A stretch of 64,000 nucleotides of DNA from Bacteroidota bacterium (GTDB lineage: Bacteria; Bacteroidota; Bacteroidia; Chitinophagales; Chitinophagaceae): the NCBI GenBank assembly GCA_023386235.1, contig JAEWKC010000007.1, positions 13,223-77,222 of the forward strand, written 5' to 3'. The notes below the pieces were generated by a model, which did not search any database, was not told the DNA's origin, and worked only from the letters and a program-made list of their open reading frames with translations. Each line of letters opens with the position of its first letter. Position 1 is the first letter of the stretch. A program made the position numbers and the translations under genes. This document shows positions 34,385 to 43,347 of this stretch, piece after piece.

Positions 34385-35101
34385 ATGCAAAAACTAAAAA
34401 ACAAAGTTGCCTATATAACAGGCGGCTCAAAAGGTATTGGCCTGGGTATTGCTAAAATATTGCATCAGGCGGGAATTAAAGTAGCCATAAGCGGGCGTAC
34501 ACTGAAAGACGTTAAAAAGGCTGCCAAAGAAATTACAGATAACGCCGATGAAGTATTGGCTATAGAATCTGATGTAACCCAACACAATGATGAAAAAGCA
34601 GCAGTGCAAAAAATAATAAAAAAGTTCGGTCAGCTGGATTATGTGATAGCTAATGCGGGCGTAGGTTTTTTTGCTCCTATTGATGAAATGAAAGATGAAG
34701 ACTGGCATGCAATGATAGATACGAATCTCAGTGGCATATTTCATACATTAAAAGCAAGTGTGGAAGCATTGAAAAAATCGAAAGGTTATTATATTACTAT
34801 TGCCAGCCTGGCAGGTACTAACTTTTTTGAAGGCGGCGCCGGATACAACGCTACAAAATTTGGTGTGGTTGGCTTTACGCAGGCTGCCATGCTGGATTTG
34901 AGAAAGCACGATATAAAAGTAACTACTATTATGCCCGGTTCTGTTTCTTCGCACTTTAATGATCACACACCTTCTGAAGAGGATACGTGGAAGATACAAC
35001 CGGAAGACATAGGCCAGATAGTGCTGGATTTATTGAATATGCACCCGAGAACTTTACCAAGTAAAATAGAAGTAAGGCCACTGAAAACCAAGAAATCATA
35101 A
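34385..35101 (+). CDS. short-chain dehydrogenase/reductase
   Basis: 238 residues. Classical SDR features: the NAD(P)-binding 'TGGSKGIGLGIA', 'IANAGVG', catalytic 'YNATKFG' (Tyr-x3-Lys), and 'MPGSVSSHFND'. The Arg/Lys after the first strand suggests NADPH preference. Resembles 3-ketoacyl-ACP reductase-type SDRs; the substrate is unknown. Confidence 0.9.
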   Translation: MQKLKNKVAYITGGSKGIGLGIAKILHQAGIKVAISGRTLKDVKKAAKEITDNADEVLAIESDVTQHNDEKAAVQKIIKKFGQLDYVIANAGVGFFAPIDEMKDEDWHAMIDTNLSGIFHTLKASVEALKKSKGYYITIASLAGTNFFEGGAGYNATKFGVVGFTQAAMLDLRKHDIKVTTIMPGSVSSHFNDHTPSEEDTWKIQPEDIGQIVLDLLNMHPRTLPSKIEVRPLKTKKS

Positions 35102-35124
35102 GCATTTCAGCAGGTTATATTTTT

Positions 35125-35766
35125 TCAGCTAAACATTTTCCTGTAATAATCTACTTTAAAATCGTATACTGGTCGTTTGGAATTTTTATACAAATGCGCA
35201 TGCGCCCGGTAAAGTGCAGATGTAGCCCAGGCAATATTGGCACTTCCAGACGGCGACATTAAAATAGTAAGTTTTACTTCACGTCCGAAAAAGCTATTAT
35301 TCAAAATCACTTCTTTATTCTTACGAATTGCAGGAGTGATTTTTTGCTTTAATATATCTGTATAAAAAAGCTTGAAGGCATTGTTTTTTCCAAAGCCGCT
35401 GGTAAAAAACACTTCTTTAATTTTTGATTTTTTTATTTGATCAATCAAATCTGTATGTAGCTGCAAACAGGTGAAATCATTATCAAGATAAGTAGATTTA
35501 TTTCTTTCACAGGTCAATACAGTATCACTCACGGCTATTTTTTTTACATGTAAAAAATGCAATACCTTTTCTAACGTTAAAGGTTTGGGCAATAGCTCAG
35601 GAAAGGCATCGCTGAATATCTCCCATATAGAATTTTTATTCCCGTAGAAAAAAGGCAGCAAAAATTTTTCATGATGGTGAGGATGTATGGTGCCCAGTAT
35701 CAATCTCTCGCTGTATTTGGGTATAGGATAAAGATCAATATGCTGATGACGCGTTATTATTTTCAT
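35125..35766 (-). CDS. uracil-DNA glycosylase superfamily-like protein
   Basis: 213 residues. 'LILGTIHPHHHEKFLLPFFYGNKNSIWEIFSDAF' (in parts) resembles the opening motif of the MUG/UDG superfamily ('LLLGSFPG..YYGHPRNxFW'). 'ILMSPSGSANIAW' is like the second DNA-contact motif ('LPSTSPAN'). The usual catalytic Asp/Asn residues differ, so it may belong to a divergent branch with unknown base specificity or no activity. It has a 4-bp gap from the small membrane gene upstream. Confidence 0.6.
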   Translation of the reverse strand: MKIITRHQHIDLYPIPKYSERLILGTIHPHHHEKFLLPFFYGNKNSIWEIFSDAFPELLPKPLTLEKVLHFLHVKKIAVSDTVLTCERNKSTYLDNDFTCLQLHTDLIDQIKKSKIKEVFFTSGFGKNNAFKLFYTDILKQKITPAIRKNKEVILNNSFFGREVKLTILMSPSGSANIAWATSALYRAHAHLYKNSKRPVYDFKVDYYRKMFS

Positions 35767-35770
35767 CTAT

Positions 35771-36007
35771 TCAGGCATTTTTTTTTGAAATTATTTTTTT
35801 GCTGAAAAATAAATGATATAATTGAATGCAGGCAACCAGGCCATTGGATATAATCAGCGGCCACTTCCAGCCCAACATTATTCCGTATACAACAAAAAAT
35901 ATACATCCAACCAAATTGATTGTTCTGATTTTTTTTATTTGATCGGGAACAAAGGATAATACCAAAAATGCCATTGCTACATAGCCAATCAATTCTGTTG
36001 TATCCAT
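35771..36007 (-). CDS. small YgjV/SemiSWEET-like membrane protein
   Basis: 78 residues with three hydrophobic helices: 'LIGYVAMAFLVLSFVPDQIKKIRT', 'INLVGCIFFVVYGIMLGW' and 'KWPLIISNGLVACIQLYHLFF'. The 'PDQIKKIRT' turn recalls the PQ-loop of SemiSWEET sugar transporters, and the second half resembles YgjV. Half-size and likely a dimer. Substrate unknown. It precedes the UDG-like gene by 4 bp. Confidence 0.6.
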   Translation of the reverse strand: MDTTELIGYVAMAFLVLSFVPDQIKKIRTINLVGCIFFVVYGIMLGWKWPLIISNGLVACIQLYHLFFSKKIISKKNA

Positions 36008-36083
36008 GATTATATGATTATTTCAGACAAAGATAAAATAATAACGTTATTAAACTAAAGCATGTAGCGTTTCTGCAAAATGC

Positions 36084-36115
36084 ATAAAAAAGAGCCACAC
36101 GGCTAAGAGTGGCTC
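36084..36115 (-). terminator. terminator of the DUF4382 lipoprotein gene
   Basis: On the minus strand GAGCCAC pairs with GTGGCTC across a 10-base loop, followed by TTTTTTATG. It lies just after the stop at 36148. Confidence 0.85.
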
Positions 36116-36147
36116 CTGTTTCATATATGGTTGTTTTTGGGAATTTT

Positions 36148-36972
36148 TTATTTTAATAAAGTAATATTTCCTAAGCTTTTTACTTTGCCTGTTTCTACCA
36201 GAATATTTGATAAAGTAGTATCTCTGTAGCCTGTGGTATTATCAGCATCGAAAGCAATGTTGTAAGTACCGGCATTCAGATTGATAAATTTGAAGTAACC
36301 CAATCCCAGTGCGCTGCCTGCACCTTCAGGAATGGCACTGGCAACAGTGTCGGTGCCTCTTAAAGCATACACAGTTGTATTAGCTTCTACAGGAAATGCA
36401 AAACCATTAATCACACCATAAGATGCAGATTCAGTAACTGCGTTTACCACAGGTTTTAAAATATATTTTCCATTACCGGTTGCAGTAATTGAGCGTGCCG
36501 CATCAAAATCTAACCATATTCTGTAAACACCATCCGGATCCAACGTTTCATTGAATTTAACTTTGTAGCCGCTTTGCTGAGCGGAAGGTGTGGTAAGCGG
36601 ATGCGTAACACCGTCAACTACAACAGTATTGTTATCACCCAATACCAGTCTCAGTTGAGAAATGTGTCCTGCAGGTAAAGCCAAAGACTCGCCCATTACT
36701 ACGTGCCCGCCGTTTTTATATTTAAGAATATTTACGGGAGCTGAAAAATAAGGAGATACGGGATAAGTAACCCAACTGCTTTCAGAGTCTTCAGCGCCTG
36801 TATTGATTTTTACTTCTTTGATATCAATGTTTACAGCGTCGTAACTTGCCGGAGCGTCTGTCAATATTAATTGAACCTTGGCTGGTCCGTTTTCGTTGGT
36901 GGTATTGCTTTTAGTACAAGCGCCTAATGCCAAAAGGCCCGAAGCGCATACAAATAAAAATAGTCTTTTCAT
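36148..36972 (-). CDS. DUF4382 domain lipoprotein
   Basis: 274 residues. Lipoprotein signal with Cys19 ('LLALGACTKS'). The family opening 'VQLILTDAPASYDAVNIDIKEVKI' is clear, followed by 'LPAGHISQLRLVLGDNNTVVV', and the C-terminus has a transthyretin-like stretch ('FKFINLNAGTYNIAFDAD'). DUF4382 lipoproteins are common in Bacteroidota; function unknown. Single-gene unit. Confidence 0.85.
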   Translation of the reverse strand: MKRLFLFVCASGLLALGACTKSNTTNENGPAKVQLILTDAPASYDAVNIDIKEVKINTGAEDSESSWVTYPVSPYFSAPVNILKYKNGGHVVMGESLALPAGHISQLRLVLGDNNTVVVDGVTHPLTTPSAQQSGYKVKFNETLDPDGVYRIWLDFDAARSITATGNGKYILKPVVNAVTESASYGVINGFAFPVEANTTVYALRGTDTVASAIPEGAGSALGLGYFKFINLNAGTYNIAFDADNTTGYRDTTLSNILVETGKVKSLGNITLLK

Positions 36973-37087
36973 TTTTTAGTATTTTATAAGTTTATAGTTT
37001 TTGTTACTGCAAACCTATTTCTGTAAAATGAAGAGAAGATGAAGATTGATGGCAATATTTTTTTTTAGTTATATTTTATGACTTTTG

Positions 37088-38395
37088 TTAATAAAATTTC
37101 AGTGTAAATCTTGTGCCTGCTTCTTCCTGTGATTGCACATCAATTTGTATATTGTGATACTGGGCTATTGACTTCACAATTGAAAGCCCCAATCCGTAAC
37201 CTTCACGTCCTTTATGTATTTTTTTAAAGCGATTAAATACATCCTCCATATTTTCTTTTGCAATGCCAATGCCACTGTCTTCAATAGTTACAGCGTACAC
37301 ATTATTCATGCATGTATCGGAGATTGTTACAGAACCGTTAGGTTTGTTATATTTTACAGCATTATTTATAAGGTTATAAAACAATTGAAAAATAAGATCC
37401 CTGTTCATATCTTTCAATAGTATTTCTTCTTGAAGATGTATATTAAGCAAAATGTTTTCTTTTTCAATTCTGTGAGCAAGCTCTTCTGCCACTTCATTAA
37501 TAATCTCGCGAAGATTTATTGTATCGTTTCTTACATATTGTTCATTATCAATGCGGGAAATCAACAATAGAGAATGTATTATTTTTCTTAACCTGCGCAA
37601 AGTTATCATCAGCTCTTCCAGTTTTAGGTATTGTACATCGCTCAGGTTTTCATCCATCATCATATTCTCTATCTTGCTTTGCAGAATACTAATAGGCGTC
37701 ATGAGTTCATGCGAAGCATTGGAAGTAAACTCTCTTTCCTTCTCAAATGCATGGTTTATTTGTGACATTAATGTAGTGATGGAATTGTCAAGATACCTGA
37801 AATCGTAGGTAGAGGTTTTAATGGGTTGCGTATTTTCTTTAAAAGGAAATATTCTGTTTTTTAACTTCGACTGGATAATTGTATTAAAAGGTTTTAAAAC
37901 AAAGCTTGTGTATAAAAAATTACTTACCAGGGTAAGCATTATTAATAATCCCAACACAAGCAGTGCGGCCTTTTGCAGGTCTCTGCTATCCTGGTTAATG
38001 CTTGCTATTTTTTTTGCAACCTCCAGCATATACTTGTCTTCGCCGGTAGTAAATGTATGCCTGAGAATTCTGTAGTTGATAGTGTCTCCGTCTACAAAAG
38101 CGCGCTGCGAAGTTTCAAGCTTATCTGTTGTAAAAATACTATCGGTAGGCTCTATAGAAATGTATTCGTCTTTCAGCATAGTATAACTTCCATACTCTTT
38201 TTCGCCCTGCAAATAAAAATCTATCCCGTTCTGCTGAATTTCTTTTATTATTTTTTCTTTCTGAAAAGCAAGCGCCTTATTGGTATTTCTAAAAGCAATA
38301 TCACTCATTAAATACGGCACAAGCAATACAAAAAGTATTACGATAGCCAGCGATGAAAGCGCCGAAAAAAGTATGAGCTTTGTAAGTAGTTTCAA
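37088..38395 (-). CDS. sensor histidine kinase
   Basis: 435 residues. Two membrane helices (about 7-30 and 145-168) flank a periplasmic sensing domain of roughly 115 residues. The HisKA box is 'FTSNASHELMTPISIL', and the ATPase domain has N-box 'FYNLINNAVKYNKPNG', G1 'IEDSGIGIAKENM' and G2 'GREGYGLGLSIV'. The start is TTG, overlapping the regulator's stop (TTGA), which implies translational coupling. The signal is unknown. Confidence 0.92.
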   Translation of the reverse strand: MKLLTKLILFSALSSLAIVILFVLLVPYLMSDIAFRNTNKALAFQKEKIIKEIQQNGIDFYLQGEKEYGSYTMLKDEYISIEPTDSIFTTDKLETSQRAFVDGDTINYRILRHTFTTGEDKYMLEVAKKIASINQDSRDLQKAALLVLGLLIMLTLVSNFLYTSFVLKPFNTIIQSKLKNRIFPFKENTQPIKTSTYDFRYLDNSITTLMSQINHAFEKEREFTSNASHELMTPISILQSKIENMMMDENLSDVQYLKLEELMITLRRLRKIIHSLLLISRIDNEQYVRNDTINLREIINEVAEELAHRIEKENILLNIHLQEEILLKDMNRDLIFQLFYNLINNAVKYNKPNGSVTISDTCMNNVYAVTIEDSGIGIAKENMEDVFNRFKKIHKGREGYGLGLSIVKSIAQYHNIQIDVQSQEEAGTRFTLKFY

Positions 38396-39069
38396 TCTTG
38401 CTTTTTGATTTTATATCCAACACCTCTCACCGTTTCAATCCAGTCAACAGCTCCAAAGTTCGATAGTTTTTTCCGGATATTTTTTATATGAACGTCTATG
38501 TAGTTGGAATCACTGTTTTCATCTGCATTATCTCCCCATAAATGATCGCTCAACTGCATTCGTGTAAGAGGCCTGTTCTTATGCAATAATAAGTAATTTA
38601 GCAGATCAAATTCTTTTCTTGAAAGTTCTATTTCTTTTTCTTTATAAAAAACCTGGCGATATTTAGCGTCTATAACAAAATCATTGATCTGCGTTTTCGT
38701 ATTGTCTACTTTGTATTTTCTCCGAATAATAGCCTGCATTCTTGATTGCAGCTCCAGCATAGAAAATGGTTTAGGGAGATAATCATCTGCCCCCAAATCC
38801 AGCCCTTTAATTCTGTCTTCAACGTTTCCTCTGGCTGTAAGCATGATGATTGCTACATCCTGATGGTCTTTTCTTATTTCTTTTAAAAGATAAAAACCGT
38901 CTTTATCGGGTAGCCCTATATCTAACAAAATAAAATCGTAAGTATTTACATCGCATTTCTCTAACGCTTCAACAGCACTGCCGGCAATATCGCACAAATA
39001 AGCTTTTTTTAAAAATGCTTCCACTTCTGTAGCCAACGCTTTTTCATCTTCAACAATTAATATTTTCAT
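38392..39069 (-). CDS. OmpR/PhoB-type response regulator
   Basis: 225 residues. Receiver domain with acidic pair 'VEDEKAL', phospho-acceptor Asp in 'DFILLDIGLPDKDG', Thr in 'MLTARGN' and Lys in 'YLPKPF'. The C-terminal winged helix has 'LSRKEFDLLNYLLLHKNRPL' and 'VDVHIKNIRKKL', read as in PhoB. Partner of the downstream kinase. It follows an exported-protein gene by 15 bp, so one operon is likely. Confidence 0.94.
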   Translation of the reverse strand: MKILIVEDEKALATEVEAFLKKAYLCDIAGSAVEALEKCDVNTYDFILLDIGLPDKDGFYLLKEIRKDHQDVAIIMLTARGNVEDRIKGLDLGADDYLPKPFSMLELQSRMQAIIRRKYKVDNTKTQINDFVIDAKYRQVFYKEKEIELSRKEFDLLNYLLLHKNRPLTRMQLSDHLWGDNADENSDSNYIDVHIKNIRKKLSNFGAVDWIETVRGVGYKIKKQD

Positions 39070-39084
39070 TTCTTACATGTTTTG

Positions 39085-40020
39085 CTAAAACTGATAATAT
39101 AAACTAACGGTAAAAAAAGAATGTGTGTTGCTCAAGCCTTCCACCACCACATCGTGATGCAATAAAGAAAACTGATAAGCGATTTCAGCCAGGTAAGTTG
39201 AACGGGCAAAAGAAACAGGCAACTTAAAATTGTAAGACATCAACCCAAACTTACTGGAAGAGATTTCTTCTACAATAATTCCCGGCTGCTGGTTAGGATT
39301 GCCTTTGCCTGGATTGTGGCCACTGCCCACACCCTTTCCATTGTTTGCTCTTTCTTTTATATAGGTTTCATAAAACTGTTGTGTGCCTGCCGTAATATCT
39401 ATACCCGGTGTAATGCTGACTATTGATTTATTATCGGGAAGATAAATATCAAACGCCTTTGAATTAGTAAGCGTAATAAAATAATCGCTATGTTTTCCAA
39501 AAGCATAATCAAACATTGCGCCCGTGGTAAAAAGATGTTCGTAATTAATGGCAGCGCTTAATAAACTTGGTGTGGAAGATTGGATAAAAGGTGAATTTTT
39601 AGGATAAAAAGTATAATGATAACTTACATCACCCGTAAGATTTTTTACTATATCAAATACATAGCCGGCGCCGATACTTGCAGCAGATATGAATGAACTA
39701 TTGGTAAATAATTTATAAGTAAGTGCCGAAGCATATATTCCTACGGGAAATTGTACGGTTGCATTGAGCGCTACGTATGGCATTTTTTCTGCAGCTACCT
39801 GGCCGTAATAACTCGCGTTATTGCTGTATATAGCTGCCAATGTGATAGTTGTTTTTTTTGCTGTTGCAGTATCGGCAGCATCGTTTAAAATTGAGCTGTC
39901 AGCCACTTGTAATGCTGATAAAGAATCTTTGTTTTGAGAAAATGCTTTGATAGGCATTAGGAAAATAATACCAGTGAAAATAAAAAAAACGCTGAATTTA
40001 ATTTTATGAAATGTAGTCAT
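39085..40020 (-). CDS. predicted outer membrane beta-barrel protein
   Basis: 311 residues. Signal peptide ('FFIFTGIIFLMPIKAFSQ'), then alternating amphipathic beta strands with aromatic girdles ('VSYHYTFYPKNS', 'YLAEIAYQFSLLHHDVVVEG') and a C-terminal aromatic residue ('SLYYQF'), as in OM barrels. A Gly/Asn/Pro-rich loop ('KGVGSGHNPGKGNPNQQPG') lies in the middle. No named family. Encoded 1 bp after the basic secreted protein and 15 bp before the response regulator, so it may be part of the sensed or regulated machinery. Confidence 0.65.
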   Translation of the reverse strand: MTTFHKIKFSVFFIFTGIIFLMPIKAFSQNKDSLSALQVADSSILNDAADTATAKKTTITLAAIYSNNASYYGQVAAEKMPYVALNATVQFPVGIYASALTYKLFTNSSFISAASIGAGYVFDIVKNLTGDVSYHYTFYPKNSPFIQSSTPSLLSAAINYEHLFTTGAMFDYAFGKHSDYFITLTNSKAFDIYLPDNKSIVSITPGIDITAGTQQFYETYIKERANNGKGVGSGHNPGKGNPNQQPGIIVEEISSSKFGLMSYNFKLPVSFARSTYLAEIAYQFSLLHHDVVVEGLSNTHSFFTVSLYYQF

Positions 40021-40021
40021 T

Positions 40022-40378
40022 TTATCTTATCCCTTTTCCTACTTTAGGTTTTACAACTTTTATAGGCTTCACTTTCACAGGCTGGCCTACTCTTACCGGT
40101 CTGGGTTTGTTTTTAGCGGCAGGCACCGTTTTAACTTTTACATTGCCCGCTGTCTTTGGATTTTGCTTCGCAGGATTTTTTCCTTTGCCGGCCTGGCTGT
40201 TGTTATGCTGAGATGTTTTGTTCTTTTGCTCCGTTTTATTGTTAACAGGAGGTAAGCTGTCCAATACAGTTATGGCATTACTGAATGGATCTTTATCGTA
40301 AAAACCTGCATACATTTTTCCTGTAAAAAATACAAATATCAATAAAATAAAATATTTCAATAAGTGCTTTTTTATCAT
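40022..40378 (-). CDS. small Lys/Pro-rich secreted protein
   Basis: About 118 residues from the ATG at 40378; an in-frame TTG lies seven codons upstream. A signal or anchor segment ('YFILLIFVFFTGKMYA') is followed by a low-complexity region rich in Lys, Asn, Gln, Pro and Val ('KVKTVPAAKNKPRPVRVGQ', 'VKPIKVVKPKVGKGIR'). Strongly basic, probably disordered, and perhaps DNA-, LPS- or wall-binding. First gene of the operon leading to the two-component system. No homology recognised. Confidence 0.6.
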   Translation of the reverse strand: MIKKHLLKYFILLIFVFFTGKMYAGFYDKDPFSNAITVLDSLPPVNNKTEQKNKTSQHNNSQAGKGKNPAKQNPKTAGNVKVKTVPAAKNKPRPVRVGQPVKVKPIKVVKPKVGKGIR

Positions 40379-40454
40379 ACTATTTATATAATTAACCAAA
40401 AGTAAATCAGTAAGTTCAATTTTTGGCAGGTTAGATAGAATTAATTAGAATTTA

Positions 40455-40487
40455 AAAAGAATTGCCTGCACGGGAATTGCAGGCAAT
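40455..40487 (-). terminator. terminator of the 93-residue secreted protein gene
   Basis: ATTGCCTGCA pairs with TGCAGGCAAT across 7 bases. On the minus strand it is followed by TCTTTTTAAA. Confidence 0.8.
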
Positions 40488-40537
40488 ATCCGGTTTATGT
40501 TTTTAGATGAAAAAATCTCTCATCTCCGGCTGTGCTA

Positions 40538-40819
40538 TTACTTTGTTGTTTTTCTAGCTTTGCCTTTGTTTACTGTGGCTTTTCTAATTTTAGCAGCTTT
40601 TATTTTTTTACGATCATCAGTCCGGCCATATTTGTAAGCTTTACTTTTAGAGGATGCTACCCCGCTCACTGTTTGGCCATCCTGTGTAGATTTTGCCACA
40701 TCGCTTATGGTACTGCCGTGTGTGGCTTTTTCCGGTGCATTTTTTGGGGTGCTTTTTGCTTTTTGTCCGAATGATGTTGCCGATACTAATAAGGCAACAA
40801 CTATTAATAAATGTTTCAT
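40538..40819 (-). CDS. small basic secreted protein
   Basis: 93 residues. Signal peptide ('LIVVALLVSATSFGQ') followed by a Ser/Thr/Lys-rich chain ('ISDVAKSTQDGQTVSGVASS') and a very basic end ('KKIKAAKIRKATVNKGKARK'). Likely disordered. No family recognised. Like its neighbour at 40022 it is small, exported and basic, but it has its own terminator. Confidence 0.6.
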   Translation of the reverse strand: MKHLLIVVALLVSATSFGQKAKSTPKNAPEKATHGSTISDVAKSTQDGQTVSGVASSKSKAYKYGRTDDRKKIKAAKIRKATVNKGKARKTTK

Positions 40820-40929
40820 CTTAGTGTTTTTAGTGTTAAAAATCTTTTCAGTTGTTTACAACACAAAACTATACATCTATTATGAAGAAAAGATGAAGAA
40901 CATTTATTATACCCGTTTATTGTCTTTTG

Positions 40930-43182
40930 CTAAAACCCTAAATTGATGCCTATATTAAAATTAAATCCTGCCTGTGGATAGTAATAGTTTTCTGTAATAT
41001 TGCTTCCGTCATACCTGTAAGAATAAGTATAGCCATTATTCTCATACTTTTTATTGAAGATATTATTCAGCATAACTATTACGCTCATTTCTTTTATCCA
41101 CGAGGGTTTCAGGTCATATCTCAAGCGCGCATCAAATACAGAGAACGGATTTATACTTCTCATTACATTGGTAGAATTATCAAGAAATTGTCTGCCTACA
41201 TATTTGCCCAAAAGATCAATATAAAAATGATTGTCTGACTGATAAGCATAAAAAGGTTCTAAAGAAATCGTGGCACCTGCAATTACGTTAGGTGAAAAAG
41301 CTATGTCGGTATTCTCATACTTTTCCTCCGTTTGTCCTCCATTATCATAGTCATCATTGTATTGTGTAATGGATTTAATTTTATTCTTGCTGAAAGCCGC
41401 GTTGGCACTGATGTTTAGCCATTGGTACGGACGATATCCTGCCGTAAGTTCAATGCCGCTACGGTAACTTTTATCTACATTAGCACGCATGTATTCTCCA
41501 ACGTCATTGACTTTCCCGGTAAGTATCAGCTGATTTTTGTAATCCATATAGTAGAGGTTTGTTCCCGCGCTTACTTTTGTTCCATTATACAGATAACCCA
41601 ATTCATAATCATACAAAGTTTCATGCTTCGGAAGTTCATTCTTTAGCGCTGCTTCAAAATCGTTTCTGTTAGGTTCTTTATTTGCAGCAGCAAACGAACC
41701 GTATATTTTACTTTGTCCATTCAAATGTGTGAGCATGTAACTCAATCCTGCTTTAGGATTGAAGAAGTTGTACTGTTGATTTATACGCAAAGAAGCATCT
41801 TTTCTTGATCCGTCAATGATATAGTTTACATTCCTGTATTGCAGGTCTATATAACCATACAAGCCGTCAGTGATCATCTGCTGCCATTTAGCGAAAATAT
41901 TAAAATCATTTTTATCAGCAGGATGATGATACCATCTGTGATCAGCCGGTATAGCATGCTCTGCCCATTTTACAAAACCATAATGTTTTGCATCATACAT
42001 GGTATAAGCTCCGCCAATATTTACATCTGTTTTTTCTGTTTGATAATTTGCTGAAAAAACACCTCCATAATAATGATTGTCCAGCCACAGCTGGCGAATA
42101 AGATCGGTAGCAAATAATGTGTCGCCGATTGCTCTTACGTATGGCTGTAAGCCGTATTCACTGTATGTTTGCTTCAATTTATATTCGTTATAAAATCCCT
42201 TGCCTCTTGTCATAAACCCGGCAACGTTGGCTGACCAATTGCTGTTAAATTTATGATTGAAAAATAATTGGTAATAATCCTGTTGGTAGTTGTCTGTCTG
42301 ATCGCTGTAGTATTCACCGTTTTTCATTGCACCGATAAAATTACTTCTTCTCCCAATCTTTGTCAGCGTATCGGAATAGTCAAATGTTGCAGGTGTGGCT
42401 TCATCTGTAAACAAAACCCCTATGCCGTTCCATGCCTGCCCCGTCCTTTCTTTACCGGTAAACAAATTAAATTTTACGGAAGTATTCTCATCTTTAGATG
42501 TCCAGCTCGAAATAAATTGAAGCGATTTTAAGTCGGAAAACCCACGCTGAATATACCCATCGGAATTTATTTTTGACAATCTTGCATCAAATTGAAATCC
42601 ACCTTTCAGCTTGCCGGTACCCGCACGAACTGTGTGTTTCCAGGTATTGTAAGAGCCGAATGAATTATCAATATTTGCATAAGGAACCTTACCCTGCTCA
42701 AGATTGGAAATATTAACCGAAGCTCCAAATGCACCGGGTCCGTTGGTAGATGAGCCCACGCCTCTCTGTAGCTGAATAGAATTAACTGAAGAAGCAAGAT
42801 CTCCAAAATTCACAAATACTACCAGTTGTGATTCAGGATCATTAACAGGTATACCGTTAATGGTATAGTTTGTACGCGTAAGATCTGTACCACGCACGCG
42901 CATACCGGTGTAACCCACACCAAGGCCGTCATCGGAACTCACAACAACCGAGGGCATCTGGTTTAGAAAAAAGGGTAAATTTTTACCAAGATTTTGTTTG
43001 CCAATTTCTTTCTGATAAATATTTGCAATAGCAAACGGCGCTTTTGCACCGGCACGTATGGCACGCACTTCTACAGGCGCAAGCACTTCTACACTGTCTG
43101 TAATGATTTGTTGTTGCGTGTTCTGGGCTCTCGCAACAAAAAAAGCCGATAAAAAAATGAAACTCAAAAAAACTTTCTGCAT
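40930..43182 (-). CDS. TonB-dependent outer membrane receptor, probably for thiamine or a precursor
   Basis: 750 residues. Signal peptide ('FLSFIFLSAFFVARAQ'), a plug domain with 'PSVVVSSDDGLGVGYTGMRVRGTDLTRTNYTINGIPVND' read in parts, then a 22-strand-type barrel ending in Phe ('GINLGF'). No carboxypeptidase-like N-terminal domain and no SusD partner. The substrate is inferred from the TPP riboswitch in its leader; thiamine-regulated receptors are known in Bacteroidota. Single gene, with no inner-membrane transporter adjacent. Confidence 0.85.
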   Translation of the reverse strand: MQKVFLSFIFLSAFFVARAQNTQQQIITDSVEVLAPVEVRAIRAGAKAPFAIANIYQKEIGKQNLGKNLPFFLNQMPSVVVSSDDGLGVGYTGMRVRGTDLTRTNYTINGIPVNDPESQLVVFVNFGDLASSVNSIQLQRGVGSSTNGPGAFGASVNISNLEQGKVPYANIDNSFGSYNTWKHTVRAGTGKLKGGFQFDARLSKINSDGYIQRGFSDLKSLQFISSWTSKDENTSVKFNLFTGKERTGQAWNGIGVLFTDEATPATFDYSDTLTKIGRRSNFIGAMKNGEYYSDQTDNYQQDYYQLFFNHKFNSNWSANVAGFMTRGKGFYNEYKLKQTYSEYGLQPYVRAIGDTLFATDLIRQLWLDNHYYGGVFSANYQTEKTDVNIGGAYTMYDAKHYGFVKWAEHAIPADHRWYHHPADKNDFNIFAKWQQMITDGLYGYIDLQYRNVNYIIDGSRKDASLRINQQYNFFNPKAGLSYMLTHLNGQSKIYGSFAAANKEPNRNDFEAALKNELPKHETLYDYELGYLYNGTKVSAGTNLYYMDYKNQLILTGKVNDVGEYMRANVDKSYRSGIELTAGYRPYQWLNISANAAFSKNKIKSITQYNDDYDNGGQTEEKYENTDIAFSPNVIAGATISLEPFYAYQSDNHFYIDLLGKYVGRQFLDNSTNVMRSINPFSVFDARLRYDLKPSWIKEMSVIVMLNNIFNKKYENNGYTYSYRYDGSNITENYYYPQAGFNFNIGINLGF

Positions 43183-43221
43183 TGTTTAAAAATTTTATTT
43201 TAATGAATAAATTTTTAAACA
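43183..43221 (-). repeat. 13-bp inverted repeat abutting the receptor start codon
   Basis: TGTTTAAAAATTT and AAATTTTTAAACA face each other across 13 bases. On the minus strand the hairpin ends directly before the ATG of the receptor gene, so it could block ribosome loading. Confidence 0.6.
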
Positions 43222-43261
43222 GGGAAAATAAAAAGCGAAGAAACAGTACGGAATCTTAGTA

Positions 43262-43339
43262 CTCCTTCCCTTCGCAGGCATTACCCTGTTCAGGTTCTAC
43301 GGGTACATCTCAGCCGTGTGAAAACAGCGCCCCGAGGAA
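43262..43339 (-). promoter_or_regulatory. TPP (thi-box) riboswitch
   Basis: On the minus strand the conserved pieces appear in order: CTCGGGGCGC, GGCTGAGA, ACCCGTAGAACCTGA, GGGTAATGCCTGCGAAGGGA. This is the thi-box core that binds thiamine pyrophosphate. It starts directly after a perfect -7 promoter and precedes the TonB-dependent receptor by about 80 bases. Downstream, AGTAC...GTACT and CTTCGC followed by TTTTTATTTT could act as the expression platform. Confidence 0.95.
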
Positions 43340-43347
43340 TTTGATTG

